The notes below the pieces were generated by a model that was given only the letters and a program-made list of their open reading frames with translations, did not search any database and had not been told where the DNA came from. Shown here one piece after another: positions 26,721 through 35,820 of a stretch of 64,000 nt of DNA (the first letter of the stretch is position 1; every line of letters starts with the position of its first letter). Made by a program: the position numbers and the translations under genes. Location of the stretch: assembly GCA_025800385.1 (NCBI GenBank), contig JAOXRS010000244.1, positions 1 to 64,000 of the forward strand, in the 5' to 3' direction. The stretch is from Candidatus Albibeggiatoa sp. nov. NOAA (GTDB taxonomy: Bacteria > Pseudomonadota > Gammaproteobacteria > Beggiatoales > Beggiatoaceae).

Positions 26721-27818
26721 ATGAAGATAACTGCTATCGGTGTCAACGCAGCCTTTTCCACAGGTGTATTTGAAGATGTCATCTCAACAGAAGATGCTTT
26801 ACAATTGATGTTAGAGCTCGCGCGCTCGCCTCGCTTTCAGGATTTATCAGAGGAAGAATTATTAACACACATAAAGCAGTATTCAAAACGTCTTTATAAC
26901 CCTAAGTGGCAATCTAACTTTTTGATTGAATTCGATATGCCAAGTAAACGCGGCAATGGGCCTTATCGTCTGTTGTTAGATGTTGGTGGTGATGTGCGTC
27001 ATGCATTAAAAGCATTGGGCTTATCCTCTAGCGATATTGACGGCATTTATATTTCACACCCACATAACGATCATATTGGCGGTGTTGAATATATGGCACT
27101 GACGACTTTATTTAACCCGTTCTACACTAAAGAAAAGAAACAGTGGTTAGGTAACCAGTTCATTGCTGATAAATTATTTTTAGAATACACCACTTGGCCG
27201 AATCCACCGAAAAACACCAAACCCGATTTATTTATTCACCGTAAAGTATTAGAGCCTTTGACGCGTGCTGTTAGCCCTGGGCTTGACACGGTTCAAGGTG
27301 TGCCTGATGTCTGTTTAGAAACGTATTTTGATTTGCATTTAGTTGGCAAACAAGAAAGTGGCAAAACGATTACCCATGTGTTCCAAGATGGTGATGAAAC
27401 GTGGACAATGAAGCCCGTCTTCGCGATGCATGTCATTTCCAGCTCTGAAGAAATGCCAAGTTATGGGATTAATTTCGAATATTCTGGTGGCTATAATGTG
27501 TTAATGCCAACTGATATTCAGTTCATGATTCCACAACAGTTAGATGCACATTATCGTAAGGCTGATTGTATCTATATGGATTGTGAAACCAGCCCATTTG
27601 CTTCTGGGGTGCACCCACATATTTCAGACTTGGTGAAAAATCTTTCTGCTGAGATTCAGAAAAAATGCTTGCTATATCATTATGATGGTTACCCAGATGT
27701 ACCAGATGATATGTTCTTAGGCATTTTAAAAGCGGGTGACTCTCATACTTATCCGCCAGAGGGGTTTGAGCCAAAATATCATCATATACCATCTGGTGAT
27801 GATAAAGAATCCACTTAA
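26721..27818 (+). CDS. MBL-fold metallohydrolase
   Basis: The protein (365 residues from the ATG at 26721; an in-frame TTG lies 12 bases upstream) has the metallo-beta-lactamase motif SHPHNDHIGG (about residue 115), giving the H-x-H-x-D-H dimetal site. Later Asp/His residues lie in MPTDIQF, YMDCETSPF and LLYHYDGYP, in the positions of the remaining metal ligands. The fold covers hydrolases of phosphodiesters, thioesters and lactams, and the substrate cannot be read here. No signal peptide, so it is cytoplasmic. Its stop codon lies inside a long inverted repeat. Confidence 0.85.
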   Translation: MKITAIGVNAAFSTGVFEDVISTEDALQLMLELARSPRFQDLSEEELLTHIKQYSKRLYNPKWQSNFLIEFDMPSKRGNGPYRLLLDVGGDVRHALKALGLSSSDIDGIYISHPHNDHIGGVEYMALTTLFNPFYTKEKKQWLGNQFIADKLFLEYTTWPNPPKNTKPDLFIHRKVLEPLTRAVSPGLDTVQGVPDVCLETYFDLHLVGKQESGKTITHVFQDGDETWTMKPVFAMHVISSSEEMPSYGINFEYSGGYNVLMPTDIQFMIPQQLDAHYRKADCIYMDCETSPFASGVHPHISDLVKNLSAEIQKKCLLYHYDGYPDVPDDMFLGILKAGDSHTYPPEGFEPKYHHIPSGDDKEST

Positions 27819-27846
27819 TATAGGCCGTAAAGGTCTACATTAAGTG
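27812..27846. terminator. Long inverted repeat spanning the MBL stop codon, between convergent genes
   Basis: CACTTAAT-A-TAGGCC (27812-27826) pairs with GGTCTA-C-ATTAAGTG (27832-27846): 14 pairs, one A/C mismatch and the loop GTAAA. The MBL stop (27816-27818) is inside the left arm, and folK ends seven bases beyond the right arm. There is no T tail, so it may act as a bidirectional mRNA 3' end without a classical terminator. Confidence 0.75.
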
Positions 27847-27852
27847 TGTCGG

Positions 27853-28344
27853 TTAACCTAATTCAAAATCAATAATCCATAGTGGTTGTTTATTTTTGTC
27901 ATAGGTCTGCCACAGTGCTTGATAGGTCTGTTTGGATTGAGGGTGCGTCTCGTGCGGCGCAATTTCTGCAAGTGGTTGTAATACAAAGGCATACTTCTCA
28001 ATTTCGTCACGCGGAATATCAAGAGATTCATCTTTACTAATCCAATCATCATACAAGAGCAAGTCTAAATCCAGTGTTCTTGCTGAGAATTTAGCAGTGT
28101 TTCGCTCACGGTGGTTATCATGCTCTATTTGGCGCAATGTTTGTTGAATCTGCTGCGGTGTATCCGTTGTTTGTGCACCTACAACTAGATTGTAAAAATT
28201 ATCCCCTTCAAACCCAACGGCTTCACTTTCATACACAGAAGAAATTTGCAATTGGCCATATTGCTGACGTAAAGCTGTAATACTATTTCTAATATATTTT
28301 TTAGGTTCGATATTACTACCAATACTAATGTAAATTTGCGCCAT
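27853..28344 (-). CDS. folK: 6-hydroxymethyl-7,8-dihydropterin pyrophosphokinase FolK
   Basis: The 163-residue enzyme transfers pyrophosphate from ATP to hydroxymethyl-dihydropterin in folate synthesis. The family signatures are IYISIGSNIEPKKYI at the N-terminus, YESEAVGFEGDNFYN, and the catalytic motif KFSARTLDLDLLLYDD. Its ATG overlaps the folB stop by one base (TAATG), so folB and folK are coupled and catalyse consecutive-branch steps of the pathway. Confidence 0.96.
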   Translation of the reverse strand: MAQIYISIGSNIEPKKYIRNSITALRQQYGQLQISSVYESEAVGFEGDNFYNLVVGAQTTDTPQQIQQTLRQIEHDNHRERNTAKFSARTLDLDLLLYDDWISKDESLDIPRDEIEKYAFVLQPLAEIAPHETHPQSKQTYQALWQTYDKNKQPLWIIDFELG

Positions 28345-28700
28345 TAAGGTTTCGTTCCTCTTTCAATGATAATACCCACATCACGTGCCCCTCTTAAAGC
28401 ACCTCGTTTATTTAGTTGTACTCTGACCCAAGGCACGGAAAATTCTGTCAAAATAATTTCAGCCACTTGTTCAATTAAAGTTTCGACCAACTGAAAATCA
28501 CTACTACTAACAAAATCAATCAGACGTTTTGCAACGGCTTTGTAATTCAGTGTATGTTCAATACTGTCTGTTGCGGCTGCTTGACTAATATCAGTTGCCA
28601 TTTCAATATCAAATACCACAGTCTGTTTAATCTGTCTTTCCCAGCCATAAATACCAATGACTGTATCGATTTTAAGTTCTCGAATATAAATAATATCCAT
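28344..28700 (-). CDS. folB: Dihydroneopterin aldolase FolB
   Basis: The 118-residue protein is of normal FolB length. It starts MDIIYIRELKIDTVIGIYGWER, matching the family's conserved G-x-YGWE region with the active-site Glu. A Tyr and Lys lie in LNYKAVAKRLIDF, and KRGALRGARDVGIIIER follows near the C-terminus. FolB cleaves dihydroneopterin to hydroxymethyl-dihydropterin and glycolaldehyde, supplying FolK encoded immediately downstream. AAGGTG is the ribosome site. Confidence 0.95.
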   Translation of the reverse strand: MDIIYIRELKIDTVIGIYGWERQIKQTVVFDIEMATDISQAAATDSIEHTLNYKAVAKRLIDFVSSSDFQLVETLIEQVAEIILTEFSVPWVRVQLNKRGALRGARDVGIIIERGTKP

Positions 28701-29055
28701 AATTCACCTTGTGCAAAATGAGGCAGCAAGTGTTATTTAAAACACGCATTATAGGGAGGTTCTGAAAATGAATAAAGCACATATCTTTCCAAAAGCCAAG
28801 TTTATACAAATAGAGTTTACTTAGGGTGGCATTATGTAAGAATCAAGGCAACATATTGTAAAAAGGCCGAATAGGTGATTTTATGAAGATAAAAATATAT
28901 AGCTATAGATAATACTATATCTTATGAACTTTTAATATTTGCAGGTATCTGTTTTTATAGCTTGAATGATATATCGAAGTGATGTTCAGGGTTTTACTCT
29001 TAACTTTTGCATCAGATGATTTGGAAGTTAAGAGTAGGATAAGCAGGCTTCAACA
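28701..29055. other. Gene-free stretch between yggT and folB
   Basis: No gene is visible in about 355 AT-rich bases. A perfect 11-bp inverted repeat lies at its right end (separate entry). Confidence 0.6.
28996..29035. repeat. Perfect 11-bp inverted repeat downstream of yggT
   Basis: ACTCTTAACTT (28996-29006) and AAGTTAAGAGT (29025-29035) are separated by 18 bases. The hairpin is just beyond the yggT stop on the minus strand but lacks a T tail, so its function as an mRNA end is inferred from position only. Confidence 0.75.
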
Positions 29056-29628
29056 TCAGGTCAAATAACCTATGACTAAAATATCAATCACTTGTAATAG
29101 CAACAAAGCAATTAGTGGACTAATATCGACTGTACCATTAATCGGTGGAATATAGCGTTGTAAAGGCTCTAAAATCGGTGCATTGAAGCGGGTGAGGAAA
29201 TATTGCACATTATATGGAATCGAAGCTTGAGCAAGTACGATCAACCAGCTTAAAATCACCTGAATTAAAATTGTCCAGAAGAAAACGCTGATACACAATG
29301 AAATTAATTTCGCAAATGCCAATATCAGTAATTGTGTAATACCAATACTTTGCCCAATCAATGCCGCAATAATTAGTAACTCGGTCGATTTTAGTATCAT
29401 CATTACAAATAATGCAGCAAAATCAACCCCTCGCCAGCCGGGAATAAAATTATACAGTGGCAATAAAACAGGGTTAGTTGCTTGCACTAAAAACTGTAGC
29501 ATTGGCTCACCACGGAAATTAATTCCCATCCAACGAATGAGAAACCGCAGCATCAATAACAAGATATAGAATCCAAACAGGACACTAATCAGAAAAATAA
29601 ACACACTGGCGATAGGCGAGATGCTCAT
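29056..29628 (-). CDS. yggT: YggT family membrane protein
   Basis: The 190-residue protein contains two YGGT repeats, each with paired membrane helices. The first includes the LLMLRFLIRWMG ... NPVLLPLYNFIPGWRGVDFAAL segment and the second LIQVILSW ... FNAPILEPLQRYIPP (quoted in part). The conserved R-PL/F-R pattern after each helix is present. YggT proteins are linked to osmotic tolerance and proper septation in some bacteria. The start overlaps the proC stop by one base, reproducing the widespread proC-yggT pair. Confidence 0.94.
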   Translation of the reverse strand: MSISPIASVFIFLISVLFGFYILLLMLRFLIRWMGINFRGEPMLQFLVQATNPVLLPLYNFIPGWRGVDFAALFVMMILKSTELLIIAALIGQSIGITQLLILAFAKLISLCISVFFWTILIQVILSWLIVLAQASIPYNVQYFLTRFNAPILEPLQRYIPPINGTVDISPLIALLLLQVIDILVIGYLT

Positions 29629-30455
29629 TATTGTTCTCCAAACTGCTTGGCAATTTCGGTAGCTCGGTCGCGCGCAGCATGTAAGGCTTTATCAAATAGT
29701 TCTTGAACGCCGCCTTCATTCAATACATTGATTGCTTGCTCGGTTGTACCACCTTTTGACATCACACGCGTACGCAACGTTGCTGCATCTTCATTACTTT
29801 CTAATGCCATCTTAGCCGCGCCGAATGCGGTTTGTAAGGTTAATAGGCGTGAGGTTTCTTGTGATAAGCCTAATTGTATGCCCGCTTTTTCCATCACTTC
29901 CATAAGTAAGAAGAAATATGCAGGGCCACTACCAGACAATGCGGTAACAGCATCCATGTCCGCTTCGTTATCCAACCATAATGTTAAGCCCACAGCACGT
30001 AAAATACTTTCAGCTAAATCTTTTTGGTCATTGCTGACATATTCGCCTGCAAATAAAGCCGATGCACCGCTTTGTACTAATGATGGGGTATTTGGCATCA
30101 CTCGAACAATCGCTAATGGTTTATTCACACCTAACCAACGGGCTAAATCTTCTAGCTGAATACCTGCCGCAATACTGATAAATAATGGAGGATGTTCGCT
30201 AGATAATGCAGTTGCTAAAGATTTCGATACGTCTGCTAAAATCTGTGGTTTAACCGCTAAAATGACCACATCAGCACCCTCTAACACTGATAAGTTGTCA
30301 TTCACACATTCAACGGGGAATTGTGCCGCTAACGGTTCGTCGGAAGGGTCAGCAACACGAATATGTTCGGCAGGGACATCCGCTTGCAATAACCCATTGA
30401 TAATACTGGCAGCCATATTACCACCACCAATAAAACTAATTTTACTTTTTTGCAT
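29628..30455 (-). CDS. proC: Pyrroline-5-carboxylate reductase ProC
   Basis: The protein (275 residues) reduces pyrroline-5-carboxylate to proline with NADPH. The Rossmann motif SFIGGGNMAASIINGLL lies at the N-terminus. AVKPQ, RVMPNTPSLVQSGASALFAG and the C-terminal signature ALSGSGPAYFFLLMEVMEKAG are all present. AGGAGAG (30462-30468) is spaced six bases from the ATG at 30455, so I prefer it to an in-frame GTG at 30461. The coiled-coil gene ends only 15 bases upstream, so the order coiled coil-proC-yggT is probably one operon. The usual yggS is missing. Confidence 0.96.
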   Translation of the reverse strand: MQKSKISFIGGGNMAASIINGLLQADVPAEHIRVADPSDEPLAAQFPVECVNDNLSVLEGADVVILAVKPQILADVSKSLATALSSEHPPLFISIAAGIQLEDLARWLGVNKPLAIVRVMPNTPSLVQSGASALFAGEYVSNDQKDLAESILRAVGLTLWLDNEADMDAVTALSGSGPAYFFLLMEVMEKAGIQLGLSQETSRLLTLQTAFGAAKMALESNEDAATLRTRVMSKGGTTEQAINVLNEGGVQELFDKALHAARDRATEIAKQFGEQ

Positions 30456-30470
30456 AGTCACCTCTCCTTG

Positions 30471-31433
30471 TTAGTGCTTATTACCACCTGCCGCAGCAAC
30501 AAGTTTTGTTTCAAGCCGTTCAATGGCTTTGGTTTCGCGTTCTAATTTGCCTTCAGCTTTAATCATACGGGTGCGTACAGTTGAAGCTTCTTCACGGGCA
30601 ATATCTAAATCTTTTTCTAAGTTGCTCATCATTTCTTTATACGCCCATTCTTGCGATTCAGCGCGTGCCGTCAACGTATTGAGCTTTTTCTCAGTTTCAA
30701 TATGGGCTTTCTTTTCAGACTCGACATCTTCACGTAGTTCGAGTTTATCTTGCTTCAATAATTTGATTTCATCATTGAGCTTTTTAATCGTTTCGCGTAA
30801 TTCTTGCGTTTGAGCTTCAGCGACGGCGACTTTGGTTTGTTCTGTTTTCAACTGCTTCCATACATCTTCCGACTCTTGCATTGCAGTCTTAAGGCTTTTT
30901 TCTAACCGCTCACGGTTACGCTGACTGACAAGCAAATCATCTGCCGTTTGTCTTAACTGCTTTTGGTCTTGCTCCGCTTGATATTGGACTTCATGCAGCT
31001 TCTTGTTAACATCATCATTTTGGGCTTTAACCCGTCCAATTTCTTGTACATGTTTTTTGATTTCATGCTCTTGCTGAGTGACTTCATCTTCTAATTGTAC
31101 AACGCGGTCTTCAGTCTTTTTCAATTCACCTTGACGGCGGTCAGACTCTGAATGCAACGTACTATTTTCACGTTCCAATACTTCAAGTTGTTCTTTTAAT
31201 TTTGCATTGACCGTTTCGATTTCTTCTTTTTGTTTAATCGCTTGCAAACGTTGTTCAGTCAATTCGATTTCAGTTTGTTGATAACGCTGCTTTTCTTTCA
31301 TCAACTCTTGTTGCGCATGATTATGAGCCGTATGCCAAACCACTTGCAATGCTTCTTTGTGTATCCTGACAATCTCCTCAGGTACATCTTTGGGCGGGTC
31401 TTCTAAAATCGAAACAATGTTCTTTTGATTCAT
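30471..31433 (-). CDS. Coiled-coil protein of unknown function
   Basis: The 320-residue, highly charged soluble protein is predicted to be almost entirely coiled coil from residue 45 to 310, with heptads rich in Glu, Lys, Gln and Leu. The first 40 residues (MNQKNIVSILEDPPKDVPEEIV) form a short separate head. There is no signal peptide, membrane helix or enzymatic motif. Such proteins can be cytoskeletal, DNA-segregation or scaffolding factors. It lies 15 bases upstream of proC on the same strand and in place of yggS, which normally precedes proC. Confidence 0.75.
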   Translation of the reverse strand: MNQKNIVSILEDPPKDVPEEIVRIHKEALQVVWHTAHNHAQQELMKEKQRYQQTEIELTEQRLQAIKQKEEIETVNAKLKEQLEVLERENSTLHSESDRRQGELKKTEDRVVQLEDEVTQQEHEIKKHVQEIGRVKAQNDDVNKKLHEVQYQAEQDQKQLRQTADDLLVSQRNRERLEKSLKTAMQESEDVWKQLKTEQTKVAVAEAQTQELRETIKKLNDEIKLLKQDKLELREDVESEKKAHIETEKKLNTLTARAESQEWAYKEMMSNLEKDLDIAREEASTVRTRMIKAEGKLERETKAIERLETKLVAAAGGNKH

Positions 31434-31648
31434 TGATGTTACCTAAAATCCGTATCGAGTACTGGCTATCCAAATACGTGTTCACAGTTTAAACTAATGG
31501 TATCTATGTTGCCTACTGAGTTTGGTCTCAGCGTGGTTTTTTACCATCGAACGCAACAGTGTTGATTCTCGTCTATATGTTTTTCATAGGTTGAGAATAG
31601 TCCTTCAATCCAACACGCTATTATAAAGCAGCCAGCGAGCATTATGCT

Positions 31649-34600
31649 ATGAATAAACTTCTGCATCTTCTTTGGATAATTTGTTTATTGTTACAGGTTC
31701 AAGCGGTGGGAGCAATACCCGAACCGTTACAAGCTTGGACAGACTGGGTGTTACACGATACACCTGACCGCGAATGTCCTTTTATTTATAACCGAGAAGA
31801 CCGCTTATGTTATTGGGCTTCTGAACTACATTTAAAGATTGAGGACAATAAAGCTGTCTGGCAGCAGGAATGGCGCGTGTATGGAGAAGGTTGGATTCCG
31901 CTGGTTGGCAGTCGCAAACAGTTTCCGCAAAATGTCACGCTTCAGGCTCTCAACTCCCCTAATTCTCTACCGTTACCCGTTATCGTTTCTTATCATGACA
32001 ATACGCCTTCCGCATTTTTACAAGCAGGTCATTATATTCTCAGTGGTGAATTCGCTTGGCAGCGTCAACCCGAATACATCACCGTACCGAATGCCACAGG
32101 TTTAGTGAAATTAGACATCAATGGCAAAACCGTTGAACATCCAACTTTAGATAATGCTGGGCGTTTGTGGTTACGGCAGCGTGGTGTGGTGAATGAAGAA
32201 CCAACCAAAGATAACCGTTTAGATATTCGAGTTTATCGCCATGTGATTGATGAGATTCCGTTACAAATTGAAACCCGTATTGAATTAGATGTGGCAGGAA
32301 AACATCGAGAAGAAATTTTATCGCCAGCAGTATTAGCCGATCAAATCCCAATGCGTTTAGACAGCCCGTTGCCTGCTCGTTTAGAAGCCAATGGACAATT
32401 AAAAGTCCAAGTGCGCCCCGGTTCATGGGTGATTTTATTAACTACCCGTTACGCCAAAGCCATCAATGAAATCCGCTTACCGCAACCAGAACTATGGGCA
32501 AATGAGGAAGTATGGGTATTTGAAGGCAAGAATCATTTACGTTGGGTAGAAGTGCAAAACGTCGATACGATTGACCCCAGACAAACCGCATTACCCCCAT
32601 CATGGCAACAATTCCCTGCTTATCGTATGTTGCCGAATGATGTGATGCAATTGGTTGAAAAACGTCGTGGCGATCCTGAACCCGCTCCCGATCAATTACG
32701 CTTACGTCGTCAATTTTGGTTAGATTTCGATGGCGTGGGTTACAGCGTACAGGATTCTATTGAAGGCACAATGACCCGTGGCTGGCGGCTGGAAATGGCT
32801 GAGCCTGCGCAATTAGGACGTGCCAGCGTCAATGGCGAAAATCAGTTTATCACTCGTTTACAAGATTCTAGTCATGCAGGTGTGGAAGTTCGGCGCGGTA
32901 ATATCAATTTAGTCGCTGACAGTCGTTTAGAAGGTGCGGTTGATACTTTGCCGACCGTTGGCTGGTTGCATGATTTTCAACAAGTTAACGCAGTATTACA
33001 TTTGCCACCGGGATGGCGGATATTGAACGCAAGCGGTGTCGACAGCATTCATCAAACATGGGTGAACCAGTGGACATTGTTGGATATTTTCATCGTGTTG
33101 ATTATTGCCATTGCAGTGGCTAAATTATGGCGATGGTATTGGGGTGTATTGATGTTAGGCACATTGGTGCTGATTTATCACGAACCCGATGCACCGCGTT
33201 TTGTGTGGTTAAATATTTTGGCAGCGGTAGCGTTATTGCGCGTGTTGCCAGCGATGACCATTTGGGCACGATTAGCAGGTTGGTATCGTAATATCACCGT
33301 ATTGGCATTGATTTTAATTACTGTTCCATTTATGGCGCAGCAGATTCGACAAAGCATTTTCCCGCAATTAGAACACAACTGGCGATTAGGTGAACGTTAT
33401 CCGCAAACTGGCACTTTTGCCGCTAAACCCGCTGCACCTCAAGCTGTGTATGAAGAGATGGCAGACGAAGCTGCAGAAATCACATCACGTAGTCGCCCCC
33501 GTCTTGAATCTGAATATGGAGGGTTTTACAACAAGGCTGCACCTATGAAGCAAGCGAAAAAACTGGTACAAATCGACCCCAACGCTCAAGTGCAAACAGG
33601 GCCAGGGTTACCACATTGGAAATGGCAAACAGTAGAAATGGGATGGAATGGCCCCGTGCAACAACAGCAAGATATTCAATTATGGTTAATTTCACCGCAA
33701 GTCAATCGCTTATTAGGATTTGCCCGCGTCGTGTTATTGTCGGTGTTAATCGGCTTTTTGATGCTGTCATTGTGGAAACGTTACCAACAACATACTGAGC
33801 AACTGTCTTTTAAATTAGATAGTTTTGCATGGTTAGCGGTCGGGGTTTGGTTGGCGATGATGCCGTTATCTCAGCCGTTACAAGCTGCAACAACCGACTA
33901 TCCACCACAATATTTACTCAATGAGTTAAAAGACCGTTTGCTTGAACCGCCTGAGTGTTTGCCAGATTGTGCCACCAGTCCACGCATGGCATTGGAACTC
34001 AACAATAATCAATTAAGCTTACGTTTAGAAGTGCATACTTACACTGCCACCGCGATTCCATTACCGGGCAATGCAAACCAATGGTTAGCACAACAAGTGT
34101 TTGTTAACGGTGAAAAAGCCGAAGCCTTAATGCGAGATGATCGAGGGCAGTTATGGGTGAAATTGGATAAAGGCATTCATCAAGTACAGTTAAATGGCGC
34201 AGTGCCTAGCCGTAATACGGTGCAATTGTCATTGCCATTAAAACCACACTGGATTGAAGCCAAAGCTTCAGGCTGGATGATTGAAGGCTTGCATGAAAAT
34301 GGTTTAGCAGATAACCAATTACAATTTACCCGTGAGCAATCGGAAGATGAAAATGCGCGGGTTGAAGAATTGGAAATGGGCAGTTTGCCACCGTTTGTAC
34401 ACATTGAGCGCACTTTATCGCTGGGCTTGGACTGGCAAGTTGAAACTGTAGTGACGCGCTTAACCCCGAAAGGCTCGGCTGTTGTGTTGGAAATTCCATT
34501 ATTGCAAGGCGAGTCAGTGACCAGTGAACAAATTCGGGTGCAAGATGGCAAAGCTTTGATTAATTTATCGCCACATGAGCGCACCATTAGCTGGGTATCG

Positions 34601-35764
34601 GTGTTTGATGAATTATCAGTTTTGGAATTGGTTGCGCCTGATAGTTTGTCCAGTACTGAAGTGTGGAAGTTGGATGTGAGTGCGATTTGGCATGTGGAAA
34701 TTGATGGTATTCCTGTGATTCATCATCAAGATAAACAAGGCAATTGGTTACCCGAATGGCGACCTTGGGCAGGTGAAAAAGTAGTGCTGAATGTTAGTCG
34801 TCCGTTGGGTGTAACAGGACAAGCGATGACTATCGACCGCAGTCATTTATTGGTGAAACCCGGACAGCGTTCTACCGAAAGCACCTTGAGTCTGAGTTTG
34901 CGCAGTAGTCGTGGCAGTCAGCATAGTTTAACCTTGCCTGAAGGTGCAGAATTGCAAAGCGTGAAAATCAATAATGTGTCACAGCCGATTCGCCAAGAAG
35001 GTCGTCAAGTCACATTACCGATTAAACCGGGGCAGCAAAACATCCAATTGGTGTTTAGACAAGACATGGGTATGGATCGCATTTTTACCACGCCGACGGT
35101 GGGTTTAGGTATGGAAAGCGTGAATACCGATATTGAATTGCGGATGCCATATAACCGTTGGACGTTGTGGACAGATACCAGTTTGATGGGGCCTGCAGTG
35201 CTGATTTGGGGTTTGTTTGTGGTCGTGGTGTTATTGGCGGCAGGTTTACATTTTGTCAAATTCACTCCACTTAACTTCATCCATTGGTTATTGTTAGGGA
35301 TTGTTTTGATTCAAATTCCGATTGGTGCAGCGGCTTTAGTGGTGGCTTGGTTTATGGTCTTAGGATGGCGTAAAAACTTGAATGTGGAAACCATTCCCGC
35401 GTTACGGTTTAACTTTATGCAATTCATGATTTTTGCGTTAACAGGCTTTGCGTTGATTGCTTTGTTCGCTGCGATTCATCAAGGTTTGTTAGGGCAGCCG
35501 AATATGTATATTACAGGTAATGATTCAACTACCTATGTGTTCCGTTGGTATCATGACCGTATCGGTGAGCAATTGCCACAAGTTTGGGTATTGTCGTTAT
35601 CATTATGGGTCTATCGGATTGCAATGTTGTTATGGGCATTGTGGTTATCATTTGCCTTGTTGCGCTGGTTACGTTGGGGCTGGGAATGCTTTACTGCCAA
35701 TGGCTTTTGGAAACAATGGTCATTTCCTTGGCACAGAGCAAAAACAGTCGTAACGAAGAAGTAA
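31649..35764 (+). CDS. Very large envelope protein with three membrane clusters
   Basis: The 1371-residue protein opens with a signal peptide or membrane anchor (MNKLLHLLWIICLLLQVQAVGA). A first extracytoplasmic region (about 25-470) of beta-type sequence follows. Clusters of membrane helices lie at about 473-570, 688-710 and 725-745. A second large extracytoplasmic region (about 750-1175, again beta-rich) precedes four or more helices at about 1180-1345. The second exported region starts PPECLPDCATSPRMALELN, similar in layout to residues 36-65 (DRECPFIYNREDRLCYWASEL), suggesting two related halves. I recognise no family. It stands alone, with a hairpin after the stop. Confidence 0.75.
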   Translation: MNKLLHLLWIICLLLQVQAVGAIPEPLQAWTDWVLHDTPDRECPFIYNREDRLCYWASELHLKIEDNKAVWQQEWRVYGEGWIPLVGSRKQFPQNVTLQALNSPNSLPLPVIVSYHDNTPSAFLQAGHYILSGEFAWQRQPEYITVPNATGLVKLDINGKTVEHPTLDNAGRLWLRQRGVVNEEPTKDNRLDIRVYRHVIDEIPLQIETRIELDVAGKHREEILSPAVLADQIPMRLDSPLPARLEANGQLKVQVRPGSWVILLTTRYAKAINEIRLPQPELWANEEVWVFEGKNHLRWVEVQNVDTIDPRQTALPPSWQQFPAYRMLPNDVMQLVEKRRGDPEPAPDQLRLRRQFWLDFDGVGYSVQDSIEGTMTRGWRLEMAEPAQLGRASVNGENQFITRLQDSSHAGVEVRRGNINLVADSRLEGAVDTLPTVGWLHDFQQVNAVLHLPPGWRILNASGVDSIHQTWVNQWTLLDIFIVLIIAIAVAKLWRWYWGVLMLGTLVLIYHEPDAPRFVWLNILAAVALLRVLPAMTIWARLAGWYRNITVLALILITVPFMAQQIRQSIFPQLEHNWRLGERYPQTGTFAAKPAAPQAVYEEMADEAAEITSRSRPRLESEYGGFYNKAAPMKQAKKLVQIDPNAQVQTGPGLPHWKWQTVEMGWNGPVQQQQDIQLWLISPQVNRLLGFARVVLLSVLIGFLMLSLWKRYQQHTEQLSFKLDSFAWLAVGVWLAMMPLSQPLQAATTDYPPQYLLNELKDRLLEPPECLPDCATSPRMALELNNNQLSLRLEVHTYTATAIPLPGNANQWLAQQVFVNGEKAEALMRDDRGQLWVKLDKGIHQVQLNGAVPSRNTVQLSLPLKPHWIEAKASGWMIEGLHENGLADNQLQFTREQSEDENARVEELEMGSLPPFVHIERTLSLGLDWQVETVVTRLTPKGSAVVLEIPLLQGESVTSEQIRVQDGKALINLSPHERTISWVSVFDELSVLELVAPDSLSSTEVWKLDVSAIWHVEIDGIPVIHHQDKQGNWLPEWRPWAGEKVVLNVSRPLGVTGQAMTIDRSHLLVKPGQRSTESTLSLSLRSSRGSQHSLTLPEGAELQSVKINNVSQPIRQEGRQVTLPIKPGQQNIQLVFRQDMGMDRIFTTPTVGLGMESVNTDIELRMPYNRWTLWTDTSLMGPAVLIWGLFVVVVLLAAGLHFVKFTPLNFIHWLLLGIVLIQIPIGAAALVVAWFMVLGWRKNLNVETIPALRFNFMQFMIFALTGFALIALFAAIHQGLLGQPNMYITGNDSTTYVFRWYHDRIGEQLPQVWVLSLSLWVYRIAMLLWALWLSFALLRWLRWGWECFTANGFWKQWSFPWHRAKTVVTKK

Positions 35765-35776
35765 TATAATCTGATG

Positions 35777-35808
35777 TAGCCATGCACTGTTTTGTAAATG
35801 CGTGGCTA
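35777..35808. terminator. Hairpin between convergent genes
   Basis: TAGCCATGCA (35777-35786) pairs with TGCGTGGCTA (35799-35808), ten pairs with one G-T and a 12-base loop. It lies between the stops of the large envelope gene and the secreted repeat protein and probably serves both. Confidence 0.7.
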
Positions 35809-35820
35809 TATCGATTACTT

